Origin: Ariolimax columbianus
Lineage: Eukaryota > Mollusca > Gastropoda > Stylommatophora > Arionidae
NCBI GenBank assembly: GCA_036924085.1
Contig: JAVGWX010000003.1
Location: 122,136,764 to 122,200,763 of the forward strand
Length of the DNA stretch: 64,000 nt
Reading direction: 5' to 3'
Under the pieces are notes generated by a model, which saw nothing but the letters and a program-made list of their open reading frames with translations, had not been told where the DNA came from and ran no database searches. Positions 10,601-22,600 of this stretch are shown in pieces. How positions within the stretch are numbered: the first letter of the stretch is position 1; every line of letters begins with the position of its first letter. The position numbers were made by a program, and so were the translations under genes.

Positions 10601-13600
10601 TATTGGGTGAAGTTAGCTTATTGGATAAAGTTCACTTATTGAGTCAAGTTTGCTTATTGGGTGAAGTTCAATTATATGGTGAAGATCACTTATTGGTGAA
10701 GATCACTTATTGGGTGAAGTTAGCTTATTGAATAAAGTTCACTTATTGGGTGAAGTTCAATTATATGGTGAATTTAAATTATATGGTGAAGATCACATAT
10801 TTAGTGAAGTTAATATATAGGCTGAATATCAGTTATTGAGTAAGTTCACTTATTGGGTAAAGTTCCAACACACTTTTCTTGAGATCTAGAAGCTGAAGCT
10901 CTTGATTTCCAAGTTGATATGATCTGCCGGAACCTCTCATCTGTAATTGTGGCCTCATGGTCCACTGTTGATTCATGTGGCATCTGTTGAGTAATTGACA
11001 AGACATGTACAATTTTTACTAAATATTGGGTACAATAGTAAAAAAAATATTACAAGTGTGAGTGGACTAATCATCAAATATACTTTAAGTGGAATGGCGT
11101 GGGCTAGTGGTTATGTGACACGGCTCACAATCCAAAGGTGCTGGGTTCGTTTCCCATCACAGCACCAGCCGTTACTCCTGGAAGCAAACCCTTAGAAAAT
11201 GCAGGAGGAAGCAGACCCGTGCATAAAATGTATGCCGAAGTCATATGCACTGGGCCAACAGGCGCAAAATAAAAACATAATGCAACGCACACCGCTTTGT
11301 GGAATTAAGAAATAAAGCGAACGCAAAAAAAATAATAATAATATACTTTAAAATATTCACAGGAGAAAATGACAACAATATAATTTGAGTATATTCTTCT
11401 CTGTACCCATTGTATATTTTCAGTTGGTTATGTCATATAGCAACCAAGATGGCGGTGTCATTTTGGTGACTTCGCAAAAGATGGTTGAAAATCAACTTTC
11501 TAGTTTTTCTTGAGTTATAAACTGGATATGATTCAACCTTTAAATAGAGACTCTGAACACATGCTACTGTTGTGTAGGTTGGTTGGAACAGGTCTACTTA
11601 CCAGTTGCTGTGTATTTCATCATTTGAGGCAAGCCGGATTAATAGGTTTGTCATTAGTGTCCTGTGACATTTGATATAAACAAAACAATTGTGTGGATTT
11701 GTTGGTTGTCTACTGTAACCATGGTTACCTTGTCTGTGATACTTGTCATCCTTATATCGTGTGACATTTATAGTCAAGATGGCGCAAGTGGATTATCAGC
11801 TACGATCGACTAGTTATTCAGTTGCCATTGATGAAATATTTGTGTATCTTTAGTTCGAGCACACCATAGCAATTTGGCTGGATTACCTCCGCTGCCTCCT
11901 GTGGGTTTCAGACAAGCCAGATTATCATAGCGTGTCTGTCACTATGTGGATGGCTTTGACTTTCACACTTTATGGCAATACTTTGTGAATATCTGGAACA
12001 ATATTTGGCACTTACAATTTCCTGCGCTATTTGTTATGAACATAGAAATTTAATCCTGGACATCTTATATTCCCAACCTATTGAATGTCAGACCCACACT
12101 GCCTTGTGGAATACCTATTTACAGAAAAGGCCTCTGTAGTAAACCCTGAAGAAAAATCTGCATCCTGTGCTATCTACAGTCGTTTAGATAATGTCTTGCT
12201 ACTGGCCTCAGGTAGCTCATGACGAGCGAGTGAGGTTGACAAATTGCGCAAATTCTTTCTCACTTTAATCCAAATCATTGTGCAAGTCACCAATTTCAGT
12301 GGACAGAGCAGCTTGGTCCACACAGCTGAACAAAGTGTTGGACATATTTAACAAACGCAGTGGTGAGCCTGAGGTTATTGGTATCTCCACAGAGCATGTC
12401 AGGGAATGGTACTGCTGGTGTTCAAATGTGCTTTATCTATTCTTCATATGTTGGGCACCATGACAGCATGTATTTAGATGACTGTCTATCAGAAAAAGGA
12501 CAATTATCTGTAAGATCTACTTCCAGTTTGCTGAATGGACGGAATATCTCAATCAGTTGTGGCCTATGTAATGCTTGAAGACAACGTAACAAAACATTAT
12601 TTTCACGAGGTTACATACTAAAGATTACCTGCTAAACAAATTAAAGATGTCGGTCACACATATATGTGTTCACGTGGGATACCATACAAACAGTAGCAAA
12701 TGTGCTCTAAGTCTGTGGGGAACCAAATTGTTGTATATATGAGGGATGGTCAAAAGGTTTTGCACTTTTGTATGAAGGAGTCAAGGCACATGCCTGGAAT
12801 TTGGTGTGAACTTCAATTCCTTCTTTGGGTTTCAAGACGTTGAGCAGCGCATGAATTGCAGCGGTCAGCAACCCATAGCTGACTGCTAGCATCGGGGCCA
12901 GCGAATCAGAGCTGCCAAGACCCTTCTACACCTCCACGCAGTGATCCTGGATAACAGGCTGAAACAGAGCAGACTGGCTAAGTAGAAGGGATCGAAGAGG
13001 GAAGGCAGCCCGGCACTAAAAAAATGTCTGCTGAAGTTGGATGTGTCTGACCGAAAGGTGCAAATATCACAGTCAAGCTGTAAACTAGGACACAACGCAT
13101 TCCGTTCTTGGGATAACATCCTGCTACTTGCAAAGCCTTTTTCAGGACATGGTAGCGGGAGATTGAGAATGAATGAAGCCAAGTCCTTCTTTGTGTAATC
13201 ACCCTGCAAGACGATACACTTAACCTGTCTATTCCCTTCCTGATGCCCTGATTGTAGAACTCCTACATCTGGTCCCGAAACCACATCTTTAGTTCAGTAA
13301 TCAAGTTCTAGGCATCAGAAAAATGACGTCCACCAAGCAGATTCTTCATATTTTGGAAGAAGAAGTTACTAGGTGACAAGTCTGGTGAGTATGGTGAATG
13401 GGGCATAGTTTCATAGCTGCACGTTTGTCTTCTTCTTCTTCTTCTTCGTTTGTTCTCAATCTCCCACTACCAAACTCTGAAAGGGCTTAAGTAGCAGAAT
13501 GTAGTCGTGAGAACGGAATGCATTGTGTCATAGTTTACAGCTTGGCTGCGATATTTGCACCTTTTGGTCCAACACATCCGACTTCAGCAAGCATTTTTTG

Positions 13601-16600
13601 AGTACCGGGTTAGCATTCCCTCTTCGATCCCTTCTCCTTAGCCAGTCTGCCCTGCTGCAGCCTGTTATCCAGGATCACTGCGTGGAGGTGTAGAAGGGTC
13701 TTGGCAGCCATGATTCGCTGGCACTGACGCTAGCAGTCGGCTATGGGTCGCTGACCAATGCAGCTCATGCGCTGCTCAGCATGTTGATCCTGCATGTTTG
13801 TCTGACATGCACGACTTGATTACTCAACTGGGGACGTGATTCTGGGCAAAGATGGAGGAGTTCTGCAATTAGAGAGATTAAGAATAGATGGGAGAAGTGC
13901 ATTTCCTTGCAGGGTGAATACATAGAGAAGGAATACAGGATTTACATGTCAACAAACTCCAGGGTGAATACATAGAGAAGGAATACAGGATTTACATGTC
14001 AACAAACTCCAGGGTGAATACATAGAGAAGGAATACACGATTTACATGTCAACAAACTCCAGGGTGAATACATAGAGAAGGAATACAGGATTTACATGTC
14101 AACAAACTCCAGGGTGAATACATAGAGGGATCATCTGTCAAGATTCAGCAACCTTACACAATAATTGTAGCTGAAATTAATGATGTCAGTAATTATGTAG
14201 ATATGAATTATGTAAAATACGAATCACATAAATAAGTAGATACTGAGTCAGATAATTATGTAGATATGAGTCAAGTAATTATGTAGATATGAATTATGTA
14301 GATATGAATCACATAAATAAGTAGATGAGTCAGGTAAATATGTAGGTATGAGTCAAGTAAATATGTAGGTATGAATCAGACAAATATGTAGGTATTAGTC
14401 AAGTAAATATGTAGGTATGAATCAGGCAAATATGTAGGTATGAGTCAAGTAAATATGTAGGTATGAATCAGGCAAATATGTAGGTATTAGTCAAGTAAAT
14501 ATGTAGGTATGAGTTATGTAAATATACATAAAACAATGACTATATAAAATAACAACTAGAGATATAGAACAACTGAACCCACGTACATTACAATAATCAT
14601 GTAGATGATAATTTTTTATGGATTTAATAAATATGAGAAATACGTAAACAAAATTGAAGATGGCATGAAGGACAAATATTATGAAGAAATAAAGTAGAAC
14701 ATAAATTTCTTAAATGACAGAATAAGAAGAAAAAAGAGAGAATGAGGAAGAAAAAGAAATTAATGATAAAGAAGATCAATATGATGACAAAGTGGTAAAA
14801 GGTAAGATTAAGGAGAACTTACATGCATTGGTGGAGATCGGAAGCAGTAGGTCAGTGGATAGTTAATGAGGTTCATGAAGGAGGCAGCGTACAGATCAGC
14901 ATATCTCATCACTTGAGTGGCAAAGAATGTTTGACGACTTCCTGTACAGAGCAAGATAGAAGGCTACACATTTTGTTTGTTGGACATGAAAACTGTTGCT
15001 CGAGTAATGCCAGGGCCCAAATGGGGAGCAAAGAGTAGTAAACCTGTAACCTGTCAGTCATATCATAAGAGGCTACAAAGGGGGTTGGAAGTATATGGCT
15101 GGCTACTTCATCCTGTAGAAATTTTAAGGAAGAAAAAAATACTGTCATACGGTATTTTTCCCATTGCTGGGGTAGTTGAGGGGTTTTAAAGGGTGATGAC
15201 TACAGACTGCTTCGCCACTGCTGTCGCGACGTCATGTGCTGGTTATGTTTGTTCATTTCGCCCCCAACAGAAGAACAACATATGCCATACTGGGGATTTG
15301 AACAGCTGCCCTCCTTGTCAGCAGAAAGGCCTTGAAACCATTCAACTACATGCTCCTCTAAAAACAAAACTTCAATATATATGGACAAGTCAACTAAAAG
15401 AAACATTTCAAACATCCAAGACATAAGGTTGCTGAAGCTGATGGCTTATGTAAGGAGGACTTGGTGTGTATATGTTGAAGACCTGTGCTCTGCAGGGAGC
15501 TGACATGAAAACTGTGATGGTTATTTGGTTAGACATTGATAGCTTCAGGACAGCAAATAACAGTATAGTATAGACATTGACAGCTTCAGGACAACAAACA
15601 ACAGTATAGAGTTTTTCCTATATTCCATTTAGTGTATGGTGGCTGGTCTATTTTTATTGTGTTTATTCCCTCATGAGTTTGATCAAATTATATCAAAATA
15701 TTGTGACATATTACAAAAATATACTACTACAGATTATGTCAATATACTATCACATTTTCAATTTACTATCACATTATCAATATACTATCACATTATCAAT
15801 GGACTATTACAGATTATGTCAATATACTATCACATTATCAATGTACTATTACAGATTATGTCAATATACTATAATCATCATCATCAGTTCCGTAACCTAG
15901 GAGGTTGTTGAGGCACCATTATTGCAGTTTGTCGAACCAGTTTTCACGCCATACGTCTCGATTTTTCGTCAGGGTATTAGTTTTATATTACTCTTTTATA
16001 TTGTCCTCCCATCTATTTTTTGGTCTCCCTCTTCTACGCTTCCCAGACACAGTGCCTTGCAGGACGGTCTTAGTCAGCCCGTCCGATCGTGATAAATGTT
16101 CATAAGATGTCAAATTTTGTATTTTCACTATAGTCAGTAGTTTTTATGTTTTTATACTGGCCTAACTCCTTCCTAACAATTTCAAGAACATTTGTTTGTA
16201 ACCCAATCCAGATATGAAATGCCAAGAATTCTTCGCAAGCATCTCATTTCCATTGCACAAATTTTACGTTCTAGTGCAGCTGTCAAAATCCAAGTCTCAC
16301 ACGCGTAGAGGTATACTGAGGTGACCATTAAAGTCAGCTAAATTTAAGGCTAATGTTCTGGTCTTTCCAGATTATTCACAGTCTGGTCATGGCGACCATG
16401 GCCATTGTTGTTCTTGACTGGATCTCCGCTCTAGACCCCTACGCATTCATTTCTGCTCCTAGATATTTGAGCCGCGTAACACTTTCCAGAGGTTCACCTT
16501 TGACCATAGTCGGGTTTAAAATAACCTCTGGGGTGTTGACCATGATCTTTCTCTTCTCTGCACTGATTTCCATCCCAAATTTCTGGGCAGCATTGTCCAG

Positions 16601-19600
16601 TCCAGGTTTGCGACTAGCCTTGCAAGTTCAGGCTCTGTTCCAGCCAGACCGGTAATATCGTTGGCAAACCGGAGGGTGGTAAGTATGCGTCCACCTATAC
16701 TGACCGCCCATCCAATGCTTCTGACATAATGCGTTCTAGAAAAACATTGAAAAGTGTAGCAGAGAGGAGACACCCCTGACGCACGCCGACTGTTGTGTGG
16801 AACCATTCACCTGTGGTCCTGTTGAGGTAAACTGCACTGCTGACATCGGAGTATAGTTTCTCAATGACGTGGGTGAGCCGCCATCCTATCTTGTACTTGC
16901 GCAGTTTCCCATAGGGCCTCATGTACCACCCTATCAAAAGCATTTTTAAAGTAAATGAAGACCTGGTATAATTTCTGTTTGTGCTGAGTGTATTTTTCAC
17001 TGATCAAGCGCAGGTTAACAATTTGTTCTATGGTGCTTCGACCAGCTCTGAAACCTGCTTGTTCTTCTACAACAATTTCATCTGCTCGTGGCTGCAGTCT
17101 GTTAAGGATAACATTGAGCATAACTTTACTGGCGCGGCTAATCAGACAGATGTTTCTGTAGTTCTGACACTGTTGGAGGTTAGCCTTCTTTGGTATCACT
17201 ATGATCAATGATTGTGTGTGGGCCATTCTCCTATCACTATGATCAATGATTGTGTCCAGCTTGTGGGCCATTCTCCCGTCTGCTATATCATGTTACAGAT
17301 TTTTGTTAGAGAATCTATCACCACTGTCCCACCAAGAATTAATAGTTTGCCTGGTTTGTTATCCACTTTGGCCGCTTTACCCTTTTTAAGAGATCTAGCT
17401 GCCACCTCAACTTCTTAGCGCATGATGCTAGAGTTATCTTCCTCTTCTTGTTGGTCTGCTGGGGACTTTATCACATTATCAATATACTATAACAGATTAT
17501 GACAATATACTATAACAGATTATGACAATATACTATAACAGATTATGACAATATACTATAACAGATTATGACGATATACTATAACAGATTATGACAATAT
17601 ACTATAACAGATTATGACAATATACTATAACAGATTATGACAATATACTATAACAGATTATGACAATATACTATTACAGATTATGACAATATACTATAAC
17701 AGATTATGACAATATACTATAACAGATTATGACAATATACTATAACAGATTATGACAATATACTATAACAGATTATGACAATATACTATAACAGATTATG
17801 ACAATATACTATAACAGATTATGACGATATACTATAACAGATTATGATGATATACTATAACAGATTACGTACATATACTATGATATAGTGCATTGCTACA
17901 GGCTGCCTTGAAATATAATATAAATGCAGTTATCAAAATTAGGAATAGTATATAGACATCAGAGTTACAACCACTAATCACTTTAGACATCGATGCACAT
18001 TTTCTTATTCGGAAAAGTACATTTATCTGTTCCAATGCATTAAGCAGCAAAATGGTAAAGTGTGGGGCAAATATTTCCTAAATACACTGCAAAAATGTCT
18101 TAATGGGCTGCAAAATTTTGTGAGTTATGACTAAATATTTTAAATTACTCATAAACCATTCGTCTAGTGTCTGATGAGAGTGGTATTTTTTTACAATAAT
18201 CTTTCTTGCTTCTTTTTTTCTTTTCGCTATCTTGTTATGTCTTTCAGTGTCAGGTTATGAAGAGACCTGTAGAACGAGCCCGTCTGTGTGCCTCATGCAC
18301 AGTAGCACTCACTGCCTCAGATATTTCTGTGTCACCTTTTTCGTGGCCTGCCTTTGGCTTTGAATCCGTTGTATCTAGATAGCTTTGCTTGTTGGGGGGT
18401 GCTTTGTGGTGGTAGTCTTGTTACATGGCCAAACCATTTTAGTTGCTGTTTTTTTAAATGTAGTTTAATACTGGTGTTGTTCCCACTAATCTCTGGATGT
18501 CATCGATTCTGATCATGTCTCTCCTTGATGTTAGTGTCCAGTTTTGACATTGACAGCATAGTGTCGAGACGAAAATCGTGTTGCATAAAGCTCTTTTGGT
18601 AGTTATTGTCACGCTTGCAATTAAGTATTGGAGTTAATTGTCCAATGATCTGATTTGCCTTATTGCATCTTTGTTGAATGTATGCCGTAATTATTTTGTT
18701 TGCTGACAATGTGCTCCCTAAGTATGTGAAATCTTTCACCTGTTTGATTTGCTGTTTTTCAATGGCGATATTGATGTCTCCGGCTATTCAAGATATTTTC
18801 ATGACCTCAGTATTTTCTACATTAATTTTCATGCTGTATTCTTTAGTCTTTACATGTTGTATTTAGTTTATCAACACGTTACTGCAATTGTAGTTCTGAC
18901 CACATCATCCACTAAGTGCTGTGGGTTACAAAATAATATTGGCCTAACACCATATTTCCTATGCACCGCATGGCATGAGGAGATATTTTTTACTTTTATG
19001 TTAAAGTAAAGTAAAGTAAAGATTCCCATAACATTACTGCCGTAGGGGTGTGAGGTGTTAGCGATCTCACATTTCATAGGATCGGCTATATGAGGGCGGT
19101 AGCCATCTCCTCTCCCTCGCCGCTTTTACTTCTCGGACTGAATCGGTACCCATTTAAGGCTGGGTCAACCCGGGAGCCATTGCGGTCTAAAAAAAACATT
19201 ACCGCCTAAACTGGGGAATGAACCCAGGACCACTCAGATGGGAAGCCAGTGCGCTAACCACTGCGCTAACCACTGCGATACGCGGCTCCCTTACTTTTAT
19301 GTTGCAGTATTACAAAATCAATCATTTAGACAACGAAAGAATCTTCAACAAAGTGTGCCCCAAAGGAGAGGCAGAGAGTGAGAGAGAGACAGATAAAGAG
19401 GAGGTAGTAAGTGTGTGTGTGTGATTGCACGCATGTATGCATGTTAGCACGTATAACACATTTAGCAAGTAGAATACTCACCACTTCTGAAAACACTACC
19501 CAGCTTTCCATATGCCATGTCCATTTCATGAGTGACAGACTTGAAGATGGGAAGAAATCATAACAAAAATGTTTGAAACAGAAAGAAAACCAAAAAAAAA

Positions 19601-22600
19601 CAATACTGCACACAAATTCATACAGATATACATACAATGGCATACAGATATACACACCAATTCATACAGATAAACACACGCATTCATATAGATATACACA
19701 CAAAAGCATACATATATACATACACACAAATTGATACAGATATACACACACCCAAATAGATGTACAGTCACTCAATTTAAACAAATAGTTTCATAAACAC
19801 AATTTGTTGTAATAAAAAGATTCCTAATGTGACATGTACCAAAATTATATATTGTATTGAGGTGTTTCATTAGGTTGTAACTCTGTGCTTCAAATCTCAA
19901 ATAGACATTCTGTACCAACAGACATTCTGTACCAACAGACATTCTGTACCAACAGACATTCTGTACCAACAGACATTCCATATCAACAGACATTCCATAC
20001 CAACAGACATTCTGTACCAACAGACATTCCATACCAACAGATATTCCATACCAACAGACATTCCGTACCAACAGACATTCTGTACCAACAGACATTCTGT
20101 ACCAACAGACATTCCGTACCAACAGACATTCCGTACCAACAGACATTCTGTACCAACAGATATTCCGTACCAACAGACATTCCATACCAACAGACATTCC
20201 GTACCAACAGATATTCCATATCAACAGACATTCCGTACCAACAGACATTCTGTACCAACAGATATTCCATACCAACAGACATTCCGTACCAACAGACATT
20301 CTGTACCAATAGACATTCTGTACCAACAGACATTCTGTACCAACAGACATTCTGTACCAACAGACATTCCGTACCAACAGACATTCTGTACCAACAGACA
20401 TTCTGTACCAACAGACATTCTGTACCAACAGATATTCCATATCAACAGACATTCCATACCAACAGACATTCTGTACCAACAGATATTCCGTACCAACAGA
20501 CATTCTGTACCAACAGACATTCCGTACCAACAGACATTCCATACCAACAGACATTCTGTACCAACAGACATTCTGTACCAACAGACATTCTGTACCAACA
20601 GACATTCCGTACCAACAGACATTCTGTACCAACAGACATTCTGTACCAACAGACATTCCGTACCAACAGACATTCCATACCAACAGGGCTGCTTTACTAA
20701 GATGCTCAACACAAATGTCAAATCTGTCATTTTCTGTGACTCAGAAACATGACATGTAATCAGGGCATGACATCCAAACAGCAGATTTTCCCTGATAGTA
20801 CACATGCCAGCTTGTAATGTGTGGTCATATTATGTCAGGTTTTCGATTATTTGCCCTAATGCAAGGCCTTTATAACAATGACTACATATTTTCTTGTTCA
20901 TCTTCCTCATTGTTTGTCCTAAAGCGGATGTTGTGACATTGAGCTGCAGTTTACAGCGAGCAGCTTTTTGTGACTGGGTTTGCCTTCCCTCTGTGATGTC
21001 TATTGTCTTGGTCAGACTACACTAGAGCAGCCTGTTTCCAGTTTTTTTGTCTTGATGATATAACTTGTGCTCTCTTTAGATTATAGTGAGCAAGAAGCTG
21101 CATTGGTCGTCAACCTGACTCTCTGGTCTCAAACTACCTTGGACCAGTGGCAAAACATAAGTCAAGATGACTGGAGGTAATTCAGCATGCAGGCACTCTG
21201 GCCTCACTTCCTTCGAGGCCACGAGTTGCTTGAAATCTGCGGGTGTCACTGACCCTGATGCAACCAGCCAGCTGAGTCATTGACCCTGACGCAAGCAGTC
21301 AGCTGAGTCACTGACCCTGACGCAACCAGCCAGCTGGAGTCACTGATGCTGATGCAACCAGCCAGCTGAGTCACTGACCCTGACGCAAGCAGCCAGCTGA
21401 GTCACTTACCCTGATGCAAACAGCCGGCTATTAGTTGCAGGCTGCTGTCTGCTCATTCACTATTGCATCTTTGGCCCCACTTCACTATTGCATCGTTGGC
21501 CCCACTTCACTATTGCATCTTTGGCCCCACTTCACTATTGCATCTTTGGCCCCACTTCACTATTGCATCTTTGGCCCCACTTCACTATTGCATCTTTGGC
21601 CCCACTTCACTATTGCATCTTTGGCCCCACTTCACTATTGCATCTTTGGCCCCACTTCACTATTGCATCTTTGGCCCCACTTCACTATTGCATCTTTGGC
21701 CCCACTTCACTATTGCATCTTTGGCCCCACTTCACTATTGCATCTTTGGCCCCACTTCACTATTGCATCTTTGGCCCCACTTCACTATTGCATCTTTGGC
21801 CCCACTTCACTATTGCATCTTTGGCCCCACTTCACTATTGCATCTTTGGCCCCACTTCACTATTGCATCTTTGGCCCCACTTCACTATTGCATCTTTGGC
21901 CCCACTTCACTATTGCATCTTTGGCCCCACTTCACTATTGCATCTTTGGCCCCACTTCACTATTGCATCTTTGGCCCCACTTCACTATTGCATCTTTGGC
22001 CCCACTTCACTATTGCATCTTTAGCCCCACTACAGATCTAAATGCCCTTATCCAAATTATAAATAATGCATTGATGTCGAGTCGCGTTCATTCATCACTT
22101 CCTAAGTTGATGTACTTGTCCTAAATTTAGATAAATGCAATAATTTATATTTCTGCTGTTGTTTGTCCCTAATGCAGCCCTCCTTTCATATAATAGGTTT
22201 TGTCACCGTTGTTGCTGCCACTGTAGTTACAAAGTTATATTTGTTTATCTTATTATCATCACGTTAATAATGCGATTATCTAATCAAAACATCCAGAAGT
22301 CCTCAGTGCGAGGTTGTGATGTAAGTAGGAAGTATAGTGAAGCTCAGCAACTGTCTCGTGTGTGGTTTCTTTCTCTCTCAAGCGTGGGAGTCGCAGCATG
22401 GAGTGTTCAATACACTGGTGTGGATCTTGGTGTTCAATACACTGGTGTGGATCTTGGTGTTCAATACCCTGGTGTGGATCTTGGTGTTCAATACACTGGT
22501 GTGGATCTTGGTGTTCAATACACTGGTGTGGATCTTGGTGTTCAATACACTGGTGTGGATCTTGGTGTTCAATACACTGGTGTGGATCTTGGTGTTCAAT

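Larger units (their letters stand above)
12735..13900 (-). mobile_element. Mariner-like transposon remnant hit twice by family A
   Basis: On the minus strand, 13200-13415 encodes the transposase C-terminus: [43 protein letters not shown]. In mariners the third catalytic Asp sits where this copy has Asn (PSNFF), so it is probably dead even apart from its stops. The end near 12745 (gagggatggtcaaaaggttt) resembles a mariner terminal repeat. Two family A elements are inserted at 12831-13184 and 13431-13789. Confidence 0.75.
20930..22031 (-). mobile_element. Family A2 element expanded by two internal arrays
   Basis: Read on the minus strand, 22031 down to 20930 follows the same order as the simpler copy at 30365-30640: the 5' tip (ggggccaaagatgcaatagt), the ctgatgcaaacag... 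block, the caggctgctctagtg block and ctgtaaactgcagctc. Two segments are tandemly amplified (25-bp array 21455-22031 and 31-bp array 21247-21424) and a 120-bp foreign insert sits at 21047-21168. Confidence 0.75.

Noticed and set aside
11100..11165. A functional tRNA gene
   Set aside because: Box A- and B-like motifs are present, but a SINE body, A-rich tail and target duplication follow, and no clean cloverleaf was found.
19772..20683. 303-codon minus-strand open frame
   Set aside because: Translation of the 17-bp array; other frames and the other strand are open too.
21435..22124. 229-codon plus-strand open frame and two overlapping frames
   Set aside because: They only translate the 25-bp minisatellite; three frames are equally open and the residues repeat every 25 positions.
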